A program made the translations under genes and the position numbers. Shown here piece after piece: positions 6,403 to 14,402 of a stretch of 18,233 nucleotides of DNA. The stretch's first letter is position 1. Every line of letters starts with the position of its first letter. Below the pieces are notes generated by a model. That model did not search any database. It worked only from the letters and a program-made list of their open reading frames with translations, and had not been told where the DNA came from. The stretch comes from Candidatus Poribacteria bacterium (lineage in GTDB: Bacteria > Poribacteria > DTPJ01 > WJIO01), in the NCBI GenBank assembly GCA_014730235.1, contig WJIO01000393.1:1-18233 (forward strand), written 5' to 3'.

Positions 6403-7682
6403 TGAGGCATTATAAATATTTGATTATAGGCAATTCAGCCGGGGGAATAGGAGCAGCCGAGGCAATCCGAAAAACAGATAAAGAAGGCTCTATGGCCATT
6501 ATATCCGATGAAGAACATCATGTTTACGGAAGACCCCTTATCTCCTATTACCTGGGCGATGAGATTGATTACGATAAAATATTTTACAGACCTTTTGATT
6601 TTTATGATAAGAAGAAAATAGACGCAATACTGGGCAAAAAAGCCGTTAAAGTTGATTTTGATAGAAGTATTGTAACGCTGGATGATGCAGAGGAGATAGA
6701 ATATGAAAAACTTCTCCTGGCAACTGGTGGAACCCCTTTTGTTCCGCCTATCAAAGGTCTGGATAAATATGAGCATTTCAGCTTTATAACCCTGGATGAT
6801 TCACTAAAGATCAGGGAACGCCTGTCCCGGAAGAAAATCGAAACGGCGATAGTGCTGGGTGGCGGTCTTATTGGACTTAAAGCCGCTGAGGCTTTAACCA
6901 TGCGCGGCATAAATGTCAAGGTCGTGGAACTGGCTGACAGGGTATTGAGTCCTGTGCTGGATGAACAGGCGTCGGCCATAATCCAGGACGTTGTGGAATC
7001 AGAGGGCGTTGAAGTTATTACAGGCCATACATTTAATGAAGTGGTAGGGAATGGAGGTATGGCTAACGGTGTTATAATGGATACTGGTGTAAAGATTGAC
7101 TGCGGACTGGTTATTATAGCTATTGGTGTACGACCAAGAATTGACCTGGTGAAAGATTCCCCGGTAAAGCTGAATCGCGGAATTGTGGTTAATAAGCACA
7201 TGGAGACCAATATACCCAATGTCTACGCATGTGGAGACTGCGCCGAAGTATATGACTTTTTATCCGATAATTTCCGACTTACTCCCCTTTGGCCTACGGC
7301 TTATGTAGGTGGAAATATAGCGGGTCACAACATGGCCGGTAATGCTAAAGAATATGTATGGGGTACAGGTATGAACGCGGTGGATTTCTTCGGTTTTCCG
7401 GTTATATCCGCTGGTTATATCAACCCGCCGGAAGGTCAGGAAATGGAAGTGCTGACCAAGATAGAGCCAGAGAACATGACATACAAGAAATTCTTGATTC
7501 AGGACAACCGCATCATGGGTATGATCTTTGTCAACGAAGTAGATCGGGCTGGTGTTATACTTGGTTTAATGCGGGATAAAGTGGATGTAAGTTCTTTCAA
7601 GGATGACCTGCTGCGTATAGACTTTGGTGCTGTTCATCTTCCAATAAAACTGCGGGAAGAGATCAATACTGCGGCTGTTTAA
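6402..7682 (+). CDS. FAD-dependent NAD(P)H oxidoreductase (nitrite-reductase/rubredoxin-reductase-like fold)
   Basis: A 426-residue pyridine-nucleotide-disulfide-oxidoreductase-fold protein. The FAD-binding Rossmann motif is IIGNSAGGIGAAE near residues 8-20, LLATGG closes the first FAD part, the second dinucleotide site is IVLGGGLIGLKAAEAL, and the FAD ribityl motif is NVYACGDCAEV. No CxxC redox disulfide is seen, so it resembles the small NADH:acceptor oxidoreductases rather than thioredoxin or lipoamide reductases. It overlaps the polyferredoxin gene by one base and precedes the amidotransferase by 15 nt. The inferred role is to oxidise NAD(P)H and pass electrons via the polyferredoxin to the FMN/Fe-S synthase subunit, replacing the GltD small subunit of bacterial NADPH-GOGAT. 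Confidence 0.88.
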   Translation: MRHYKYLIIGNSAGGIGAAEAIRKTDKEGSMAIISDEEHHVYGRPLISYYLGDEIDYDKIFYRPFDFYDKKKIDAILGKKAVKVDFDRSIVTLDDAEEIEYEKLLLATGGTPFVPPIKGLDKYEHFSFITLDDSLKIRERLSRKKIETAIVLGGGLIGLKAAEALTMRGINVKVVELADRVLSPVLDEQASAIIQDVVESEGVEVITGHTFNEVVGNGGMANGVIMDTGVKIDCGLVIIAIGVRPRIDLVKDSPVKLNRGIVVNKHMETNIPNVYACGDCAEVYDFLSDNFRLTPLWPTAYVGGNIAGHNMAGNAKEYVWGTGMNAVDFFGFPVISAGYINPPEGQEMEVLTKIEPENMTYKKFLIQDNRIMGMIFVNEVDRAGVILGLMRDKVDVSSFKDDLLRIDFGAVHLPIKLREEINTAAV

Positions 7683-7697
7683 TGGAGAATTGACAAA

Positions 7698-8864
7698 ATG
7701 GAAAATCTGAGTAGAAAGCAAAATCCGTATAATGACGGAAAAGTAATAGATAGCTGTGGTCTCTTTGGCATGATGAGTCTTAAAGGAAATACCTTCAGCG
7801 GCGAAGATGCCATGACGGCAATAGCCAATATGAATATCAGAGGTAATGGCTTGGGCGGGGGGCTTGCCGCTTACGGTATATATCCTGATCGCCCAGACCA
7901 ATATGCCCTTCACATAATGTATGAAAACGGCCGGGGTCGTGAAGAGACGGAAGCTTTCCTGAAGGAATCCTTTGAGATCGTCTTTAACGAGGAAGTGCCT
8001 CATAGAGATTCAGCCACTGGCGTAGTTAATCCTCCCCTTGTATGGAGATATTTTGTCAACACGCTGGGATCAATAAAAGAAGAAGACCAGGATGACTATG
8101 TTGTAGAAAAAGTAATGTTTATAAATACCAAAATACATGATACCTTTGTCTTTTCCAGCGGGAAAAACATGGGGGTATTTAAAGGAGTTGGTTTTCCAGA
8201 GAATATAGGTCATTACTTTTGCCTGGAGGACTACCAGGGATATTTATGGACAGCCCATGCAAGATTCCCCACAAATACCCAGGCCTGGTGGGGTGGTGCT
8301 CACCCTTTCAGTATTCTGGACTGGACAGTAGTGCATAACGGCGAAATCTCATCTTATGGAACAAATAAAAACTTCCTTGAGATGTATGGATATTTCTGCA
8401 CCATGTTTACGGATACGGAAGTTATGGCTTATGCAGTAGACTTGCTTATACGTCAGCATCATTTACCCATAGAGCTTATGGCGAAGGTTCTGGCTGCTCC
8501 TTTGTGGAGTGAAATTGACCGTATGCCGGAGGATGAGAAAGAGGTATATACGGCTTTGCGACAGGTATATGCCGGTCTGCTTCTTAACGGCCCATTCACT
8601 GTTATTATAGCCCACCAGGGTGAAATGATCGGCCTGGGTGACAGGATCAGGTTAAGACCCCTGGTTGCTGGATTACATAAAGACATGCTCTATCTATCTT
8701 CAGAGGAAGCTCCTATGAGGCTGGTATGTCGAGACCTGGAATATTCATGGATTCCCAAAGGTGGAGAGCCTATTATTGGTAGATTGGAAACTAACGAAGT
8801 TATATATCAGGATAAACCCGTTGTAGTAGGGATGGATAAAAATGCTAACACATCTTCTGCCTGA
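7698..8864 (+). CDS. Glutamate synthase class II glutamine amidotransferase domain (stand-alone)
   Basis: A 388-residue Ntn-type glutaminase domain preceded by GGAGAA. The nucleophile is C20 in DSCGLFGM (18-25), so 19 residues must be removed to expose it, like the short propeptide of bacterial GltA/GltB. Other family marks are HARFPTNTQAWWGGAHPF, where Arg and the TN pair bind glutamine, VVHNGEISSYG and DTEVMAYAVD. It releases ammonia from glutamine and channels it to the FMN subunit. In ordinary bacterial GOGAT this domain is fused to the synthase; here it is a separate gene, as in archaeal-type enzymes. It overlaps the next gene by 23 nt. The related GlxB/MgsA of methylglutamate synthesis is an alternative that the electron-transfer neighbours make less likely. 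Confidence 0.87.
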   Translation: MENLSRKQNPYNDGKVIDSCGLFGMMSLKGNTFSGEDAMTAIANMNIRGNGLGGGLAAYGIYPDRPDQYALHIMYENGRGREETEAFLKESFEIVFNEEVPHRDSATGVVNPPLVWRYFVNTLGSIKEEDQDDYVVEKVMFINTKIHDTFVFSSGKNMGVFKGVGFPENIGHYFCLEDYQGYLWTAHARFPTNTQAWWGGAHPFSILDWTVVHNGEISSYGTNKNFLEMYGYFCTMFTDTEVMAYAVDLLIRQHHLPIELMAKVLAAPLWSEIDRMPEDEKEVYTALRQVYAGLLLNGPFTVIIAHQGEMIGLGDRIRLRPLVAGLHKDMLYLSSEEAPMRLVCRDLEYSWIPKGGEPIIGRLETNEVIYQDKPVVVGMDKNANTSSA

Positions 8865-10341
8865 ATTTAAAATAATACGTGACGATGAACGGTGTATAAG
8901 GTGCGAAGTCTGTGTCCGGCAGTGTGGATTTGATGTTCACAGCTATGATGCAGAAGAAGACATGTTATACGCCGATGAAAATAAATGTGTGGGATGCCAG
9001 CGGTGCGCGGTAATGTGCCCGACCAATGCGCTAACCATAAAACCCCATGATTATGAATATCGTCCTAATGCTAACTGGAGCAAGGAACATATTCGAGACC
9101 TTAACAAACAAGCCGAAACCGGCGGCGTTATATTAACAGGCTCTGGTAACGACAAACCATACAGGATATACTGGGATCACCTGGTGCTGAACGCATCACA
9201 GGTTACAAATCCATCAATCGATCCCCTGCGTGAGCCTATGGAACTGCGGACATATCTGGGGCGCAAGCCTGATAAGGTGGAATTCGATAACAACCAGGTT
9301 AAGGTTGATATGCCGGCCCAGGTGATGATCGAGACTCCTATAATCTTTTCCGCTTTGTCTTATGGCGCTATCAGCTATCAGGCCTGGAAGGCCCTGCTGG
9401 AAGCAGCGGATGAAGGTGGAACGCTTTGCAATACCGGTGAAGGCGGCTGGCCCCATGAACTAAGACCGGGAAAGACAAGGGTTATCGCTCAATGCGCATC
9501 GGGAAGGTTTGGCGTTGACCTGGATTATCTGAACTCGGCATCCATCGTGGAGATTAAGATCGGTCAGGGGGCAAAACCCGGTATTGGTGGACATTTACCG
9601 GGTGAAAAGGTCAGCGCGGATGTATCCCGTACCCGTATGATCCCGGAAGGTACAGACGCTATATCACCGGCTCCACAGCATGACATATATTCCATCGAAG
9701 ACCTTTCCATGCTTATATATGCGTTGAAGGAAGCTACCCATTACGAAAAGCCCATCAGCGTTAAAATTTCTGCTGTTCACAACGCTCCGGCCATCGCTTC
9801 GGGTATGGTAAGGGCAGGGGCGGATATAATAGCTCTGGACGGTTTGCGGGGTGGAACTGGCGCTGCTCCCAAGATCATAAGGGATAACGTGGGTATTCCA
9901 ATTGAGTTGGCTCTGGCAGCCGTTGATCAAAGGTTGAGAAACGAAGGTATCAGAAATCAGGCATCAATACTGGTTGCTGGTGGTTTTAGAAACAGTGGTG
10001 ACATTACTAAAGCAATCGCCCTGGGCGCTGATGCGGTATACGTGGGTACGGCTGCCCTGGTAGCAATGGGCTGCACTCTATGCCAGAAGTGCTATACCGG
10101 AATTTGCAACTGGGGAATTTGCACACAAGACCCATATCTTTCTAAACGTCTGAATCCTGAGATAGCAAAAAGAAGGCTGGTGAATCTGATAAGGGGATGG
10201 AGTCTTGAAATAAAGGAAATGCTCGGAGGTATGGGTATAAATGCCCTGGAAAGCCTTCGAGGTAACAGACTTCACCTTCGAGCCATAGGATTAGACCAGT
10301 GGGAATTGGACGTTCTGGGGGTAAGAGGTGCAGGAGACTAA
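8842..10341 (+). CDS. Archaeal-type glutamate synthase, ferredoxin-FMN catalytic subunit
   Basis: A 499-residue protein. Residues 15-60 are a two-cluster ferredoxin (C18/C21/C24/C28 and C49/C52/C55/C59). The rest is the FMN-binding TIM barrel of glutamate synthase: SYGAIS, NTGEGG, QCASGRFGV, IKIGQGAKPG.GGHLPGEKV, SVKISAVH, DGLRGGTGAAP and VAGGFRNSGD. C411-X5-C417-X4-C422 matches the [3Fe-4S] motif of GltS. It condenses channelled ammonia with 2-oxoglutarate and reduces the imine to glutamate using FMN electrons. The fused ferredoxin domain gives the entry point for electrons from the two upstream gene products. It begins inside the amidotransferase gene (23-nt overlap) and ends 2 nt before the GXGXG gene. 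Confidence 0.92.
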   Translation: MLTHLLPEFKIIRDDERCIRCEVCVRQCGFDVHSYDAEEDMLYADENKCVGCQRCAVMCPTNALTIKPHDYEYRPNANWSKEHIRDLNKQAETGGVILTGSGNDKPYRIYWDHLVLNASQVTNPSIDPLREPMELRTYLGRKPDKVEFDNNQVKVDMPAQVMIETPIIFSALSYGAISYQAWKALLEAADEGGTLCNTGEGGWPHELRPGKTRVIAQCASGRFGVDLDYLNSASIVEIKIGQGAKPGIGGHLPGEKVSADVSRTRMIPEGTDAISPAPQHDIYSIEDLSMLIYALKEATHYEKPISVKISAVHNAPAIASGMVRAGADIIALDGLRGGTGAAPKIIRDNVGIPIELALAAVDQRLRNEGIRNQASILVAGGFRNSGDITKAIALGADAVYVGTAALVAMGCTLCQKCYTGICNWGICTQDPYLSKRLNPEIAKRRLVNLIRGWSLEIKEMLGGMGINALESLRGNRLHLRAIGLDQWELDVLGVRGAGD

Positions 10342-10343
10342 AA

Positions 10344-11156
10344 ATGGGACGCATAACACTTATTAATACCAGTAGACCCGAAAATGATATGAATCGAGTG
10401 AAGTTTGAAAATGGACGCATAAGATTTGATGCCGACCGTCTGTTCTACAAAGATTTGAATTTTCTCTTGCGTGATGTATTGAAAGAACATAAGCCTGAGA
10501 TAATTTCCATACATAACGTATATGGTCAGCGTTATATCGGTACAAATCTCCGTCAGAACGTGAAGATCGAAATATATGGAACACCCGGAAACGATCTGGG
10601 TGCTTTTATGGATGGGCCTACTATCGAAGTCTTTGGCAACGCCCAGGATGGATGCGGCAATACCATGAACAGCGGGGAAATTGTTGTTCATGGTAGTGCC
10701 GGTGATATAACCGGATTTGCTGCACGAGGTGGGGAAATTTTCGTCAAGGATGATGTAGGCTACCGGGTGGGTATCCACATGAAAGAATATCAGGGCAAGA
10801 AACCTACCCTTGTTATTGGCGGAACGGCCCAGGACTTCCTTGGTGAGTATATGGCCGGGGGGACTTTAATAGTTTTTGGGCTTTATATGTCTGAAGAACA
10901 GCGGCACAGGGCTGACTTCATCGGTACAGGTATGCACGGTGGAACAATATACATCCGGGGTAAAGTCGAAGAGCATCAGTTGGGCAAGGAACTGGGAAAA
11001 GTCGAGATGAAAGATGATGACTGGGCTTTAATGGAAGAATATGCCTATAAATATGCGGAACACTTCGGCTATAATCATAAGCAGATACTCAACCGGGATT
11101 TTGTGAAACTTGTTCCCTTATCTCTTCGTCCTTACGGTAAGTTATATGCTTATTAA
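10344..11156 (+). CDS. Glutamate synthase GXGXG (C-terminal alpha) domain protein
   Basis: A 270-residue protein starting two bases after the preceding stop, with AGGAGACT as the ribosome binding site. An upstream in-frame start at 10299 would lie in the previous gene and lacks such a site. Its middle carries the right-handed beta-helix repeats with glycine spacing typical of the GltB C-terminal domain and FwdC (FGNAQDGCGNTMNSGEIVVH, HGSAGDITGFAARGGEIFVK, GGTAQDFLGEYMAGG). The domain has a structural role, shaping the ammonia tunnel between the amidotransferase and FMN sites. With the two genes before it, it reconstitutes a complete large subunit in the order amidotransferase, FMN, GXGXG, the same order as the fused protein. 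Confidence 0.88.
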   Translation: MGRITLINTSRPENDMNRVKFENGRIRFDADRLFYKDLNFLLRDVLKEHKPEIISIHNVYGQRYIGTNLRQNVKIEIYGTPGNDLGAFMDGPTIEVFGNAQDGCGNTMNSGEIVVHGSAGDITGFAARGGEIFVKDDVGYRVGIHMKEYQGKKPTLVIGGTAQDFLGEYMAGGTLIVFGLYMSEEQRHRADFIGTGMHGGTIYIRGKVEEHQLGKELGKVEMKDDDWALMEEYAYKYAEHFGYNHKQILNRDFVKLVPLSLRPYGKLYAY

Positions 11157-11161
11157 TTTGG

Positions 11162-11184
11162 AAATGTTAGATTATTCTACATTT
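11162..11184 (+). other. Small hairpin between the GXGXG gene and nadE
   Basis: AAATGT(T)AGA and TCTACATTT form a 9-bp stem with one bulge and a 4-nt loop, 5 nt after the stop codon. No strong T-run follows, so it may be an RNA-processing or partial-attenuation site rather than a true terminator. Confidence 0.3.
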
Positions 11185-11205
11185 AACTGGCAAATACAGA
11201 ATTAA

Positions 11206-12840
11206 ATGAACTTAAGAATAGCCCAGGCCCAGATAAATCCAACAGTTGGTGACCTGGAAGGTAATAAGAAAAAGATTATAAACTATATCAAACAGGCTCA
11301 GGAAGCAGGTGCAGATATTGTAACCTTTCCTGAGCTTGCTGTTTGTGGTTATCCTCCCGAAGACCTGCTTTTAAAACCCGGATTTTTACGGGATACTGAT
11401 AATGCCCTTAAATCCATAATAACTGCATCTAAAGGTGTGACTTCGGTAATTGGTTTTGCTGATACAGATGATAGTAAAGTTTTTAACGCCGCGGCTGTTG
11501 TTGATGATGGAAAACTTACAGGGATATATCACAAAGACGAACTCCCTAACTACGGAGTTTTTGACGAGAAAAGATATTTTTTTGCTGACACCAGGTGCTT
11601 TGTCTTTGAAAAGAACGATTTTCGTATAGCCATCAATATATGCGAGGATATATGGATTTCCGGTTCATTGGCAGAACGCTATGCGGCTATGAATAATGTA
11701 AATATAGCTTTAAATATCTCCGCATCGCCTTTTCATGCCGATAAGCTTTCAGTCCGTAGACAGATTGTGGCCAGCTTTGCAGAGCGAACAGGCGCTTATG
11801 TATGTTACAATAACCTGGTAGGCGCTCAGGATGAGCTTGTGTTTGACGGCGGTAGTCTAGTTGTTAGTCCTGAAGGGAAATTGGTGGGATGTGCAAAACG
11901 TTTTGAGGAAGACCTGCTTATAACTGATTTTCGGGTTGATGAATCCAACACAATATCAGTAAGTTCCCCATGCGCTTCAGAGCTAGACCGTCTGGAGGAG
12001 ACATATAAAGCCTTGGTGCTGGGAACCAGGGATTATGTGCATAAAAACGGCTTTAGCAATGTAGTCATAGGTTTAAGTGGTGGCATAGATTCCTCCCTTA
12101 CTGCTGCTGTGGCTGTGGATGCCCTTGGTAAGGATCATGTGATGGGCGTAACCATGCCATCCCAATATACGTCCAATGAAACCCATACCGATGCTGAAAT
12201 TCTGGCTGAAAACCTGGGTTTACGATTGATTACAGTACCGCTTCAATCCATATTTGCAGAATACCTGAAAGCCCTTGAAGAACCTTTTAAGGAAGGTAAA
12301 CAGGGCCTGGAAAATGAAAACCTGCAAGCCCGGATCCGGGGTAATATACTTATGGCCTTATCCAACAGGTTCGGATGGCTTGTCCTGACAACCGGAAACA
12401 AAAGCGAAATGGCAGTAGGTTACTGCACCCTCTACGGCGATATGGCTGGCGGCTTTGCTGTTATCAAGGACGTTCCAAAGATGCTGGTCTATGAGTTATC
12501 GGAATATGTGAATTCCAAAAATATAATAATACCTGAAAGTGTTATAGAACGCCCACCATCGGCGGAATTGAAACCAGATCAAAAGGACGAAGATTCCCTA
12601 CCCCCATACGCTGTCCTGGATCCCATCCTTCAGGCCTATGTGGAGGAAGATAAATCTCCTGCTGAAATAATAGAAATGGGCTTTGACCCCCAGATAGTCA
12701 ACGAAATAACAAAGCTGGTTGATCGTAATGAATATAAACGTCGCCAGGCCCCGCCGGGGGTAAAGATTACCCCCAAGGCTTTTGGTCGTGACCGGCGTTT
12801 ACCTATAACCAATAAATACCTTATTAATGCCAGAACTTGA
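11206..12840 (+). CDS. nadE: Glutamine-dependent NAD+ synthetase
   Basis: A 544-residue two-domain enzyme. Residues 1-265 are the nitrilase-fold glutaminase with the Glu-Lys-Cys triad at E43 (TFPELAVCGYP), K110 (YHKDELPNYG) and C146 (NICEDIW). From about residue 270 comes the ATP-pyrophosphatase synthase domain with GLSGGIDSS (289-297), TTGNKSEMAVGY and GDMAGGFAVIKD. It converts deamido-NAD+ to NAD+ with ATP, using ammonia from glutamine. The length fits the bacterial 540-580 residue class. It lies 49 nt after the glutamate synthase genes on the same strand, linking glutamine use and nicotinamide supply, though it may be only partly co-transcribed. No clear ribosome binding site precedes the ATG. 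Confidence 0.95.
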   Translation: MNLRIAQAQINPTVGDLEGNKKKIINYIKQAQEAGADIVTFPELAVCGYPPEDLLLKPGFLRDTDNALKSIITASKGVTSVIGFADTDDSKVFNAAAVVDDGKLTGIYHKDELPNYGVFDEKRYFFADTRCFVFEKNDFRIAINICEDIWISGSLAERYAAMNNVNIALNISASPFHADKLSVRRQIVASFAERTGAYVCYNNLVGAQDELVFDGGSLVVSPEGKLVGCAKRFEEDLLITDFRVDESNTISVSSPCASELDRLEETYKALVLGTRDYVHKNGFSNVVIGLSGGIDSSLTAAVAVDALGKDHVMGVTMPSQYTSNETHTDAEILAENLGLRLITVPLQSIFAEYLKALEEPFKEGKQGLENENLQARIRGNILMALSNRFGWLVLTTGNKSEMAVGYCTLYGDMAGGFAVIKDVPKMLVYELSEYVNSKNIIIPESVIERPPSAELKPDQKDEDSLPPYAVLDPILQAYVEEDKSPAEIIEMGFDPQIVNEITKLVDRNEYKRRQAPPGVKITPKAFGRDRRLPITNKYLINART

Positions 12841-13267
12841 TTCGAATCAAATCTCCTTAACTTTGCATTGTTGTAATGCAATTGTTAGATAGCCTGAATA
12901 TCTTTCAGGGAATCCAGAGCCCTGAAAGTCCTGCTTCCTATCCCCCCAGAAGCATCAATATCTCCTGAAAATCCCTCAAAAATCTTACCTGAAGCAACAC
13001 AGTTTGGCAAAACTGGCAAGACATAATTTTTACTTGAGTATTGGATATGAAAGTTTTATAATAGGTCATACTATTTTCCAAAACATTGTGCATTACTTTA
13101 AATGCCCAGCAGGAACTTCATCCCCCAAACAGGATCTAATGCACGATGATTTTTGGAAAATGATATTATGCAAACCGGATAGGTTTTCCGCAAGTTTGAC
13201 TTTATTTAACAAACTTTTAATTAAATACCTTAAAAATAACATTTATGTTGATGAAGGAGAGATTAAG
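12841..13267 (+). other. Intergenic region after nadE with two hairpins
   Basis: This 427-nt stretch has two hairpins. TTGCATT-GTTGT-AATGCAA (12863-12881) has a 7-bp stem followed by TTG and is a weak terminator candidate for the operon. CTTTCAGGG-N9-CCCTGAAAG (12902-12928) has a perfect 9-bp stem without a T-run. Further on, ATGATTTTTGGAAAATG at 13146-13162 is the reverse of a word found at 1414 and 16293. A frame open from 13004 covers part of this region but has no coding character before 13268. Confidence 0.5.
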
Positions 13268-14185
13268 ATGCTAAATTTTATCAGTAAATATTCTATACCA
13301 TATTTGACATTCGCTCTGATCGTTTCTTTAATATGCGGCTGTAAATTTATTAACCCAATAGTACCTGGCTATCCATCGTTGCAGAAATATATTTTTTCTT
13401 TCGAAGATGACATGGAAGGTTGGACATCAAGCGGTGTCGATCTGGACGATCCTCCTGTGGAATGGTCTGTTGAACTTTCTAAAGATATGGCGGCTGATGG
13501 AAATACTTCCGCTAAATTTTATCTGGATAATGTAAACGACGCGGGAAAAATCTGGATAGAGAGGGCATTTTATGTCAAACCTCACAGTTTTTATGAGGTA
13601 AAAGTAGAATATGATTTTGCCAGTAGTGACTGGGGAGATTTCAATCTCTTCAGAATTATTACCGGTGTCTTACCAGAGAGACCTGAGTCAAGAGAAAGCC
13701 TCGTTTATCAGGATGATACAGGTAATGATGCTGAGCCAGAATCCGGTTATGTGTGGTTGAATAAGAGCTATGACTTTACCATTAAATCTGACTATGACGG
13801 CGAAGTTTATGTGATTATAGGTGTTTGGGGGACATGGGAGACTTCCCGGACTTATTATGTCGATAATATTAATATTACCCTGAATGAAGTGAAAGGGGAT
13901 ACTGCTTATGATCTCCAGGGAGTTTGGGAGGTATCGGATATAGGCTTTGATAATTCCGTAGTTCGCACCTACCAGATTACAATAGAGCAAACAGGTAGTT
14001 CAGTGAAATTTATCAGGGATGGAGAGACCATAAGCACAGGAATTATTTCCGGTGAAACACTGGTATGCGGTGATTGGAATGGATATGGAATATCTAAGAT
14101 TTACATAGATGATGAGACATCCATGCATTCTGAAGTGCCGCAAAATGAATTCCTTAATCGCCTGGACTTCAAAAAGCTTCAATAG
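13268..14185 (+). CDS. Predicted lipoprotein with beta-sandwich (carbohydrate-binding-like) domain
   Basis: A 305-residue protein. The start at 13268 is chosen over the longer frame from 13004 because AAGGAG lies 8 nt upstream and it puts a lipoprotein signal at the N-terminus: SKY, a hydrophobic run (10-22) and I22-C23-G24-C25, where C25 would be lipidated. Cys at -2 of the lipobox is uncommon. Residues 35-190 (FSFEDDMEGWTSSG, then alternating strands ending YYVDNINITL) look like CBM4/9-type jelly-roll domains, which bind glycans. The last 90 residues (DLQGVWEVSD...) look like a small lipocalin-like or ligand-binding beta-barrel. No catalytic residues are seen. It precedes an exported glycosidase-like gene, so a surface role in glycan binding is plausible but inferred. 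Confidence 0.7.
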   Translation: MLNFISKYSIPYLTFALIVSLICGCKFINPIVPGYPSLQKYIFSFEDDMEGWTSSGVDLDDPPVEWSVELSKDMAADGNTSAKFYLDNVNDAGKIWIERAFYVKPHSFYEVKVEYDFASSDWGDFNLFRIITGVLPERPESRESLVYQDDTGNDAEPESGYVWLNKSYDFTIKSDYDGEVYVIIGVWGTWETSRTYYVDNINITLNEVKGDTAYDLQGVWEVSDIGFDNSVVRTYQITIEQTGSSVKFIRDGETISTGIISGETLVCGDWNGYGISKIYIDDETSMHSEVPQNEFLNRLDFKKLQ

Positions 14186-14235
14186 ATATATCCCAATCTC
14201 AAAAAAAGAGCATTCATCAACCGGGTGGTGGAATG

Positions 14236-14362
14236 CCGAATGGTACTTACTTTAGGAAATATGGAGATAATTTGAAAATTTTCTAAGCATGTCATTCCTG
14301 CAAAAGCAGGAATGACAGCATATGAAGTTTCTCATTATTACTACACTTAATGCTGAAGATCC
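14236..14362. repeat. MITE-like structured repeat, copy B
   Basis: The central hairpin is perfect: TGTCATTCCTGC (14290-14301), AAAA loop, GCAGGAATGACA (14306-14317). The flanks (AATTTGAAAAT before, AGCAT.TGAAGTTTCT after) match copy A in the same orientation. The ends are diverged: the right end TACACTTAATGCTGAAGATCC region (14342-14362) has about six differences from the family, and the left end near 14236 is uncertain. It sits between the lipoprotein gene and the DUF4838 gene. Confidence 0.7.
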
Positions 14363-14402
14363 AGAAAATTTCGATAAGAGATTAATTGAAGGAAGGATCA
14401 TT

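Noticed and set aside
6602-7219. 205-codon minus-strand frame opposite the FAD oxidoreductase
   Set aside because: Low-complexity Ser/Thr/Ile-rich shadow of a gene with clear dinucleotide-binding motifs.
8842-11156. Assignment as methylglutamate synthase (MgsB/C, GlxC/D)
   Set aside because: The family is close, but the N-terminal ferredoxin, the adjacent polyferredoxin and FAD oxidoreductase, and the domain order fit archaeal-type glutamate synthase better.
13004-13267. 88-residue upstream extension of the lipoprotein frame
   Set aside because: It has no ribosome binding site, overlaps a repeated intergenic word, and would bury a good lipoprotein signal that starts at 13268 behind AAGGAG.
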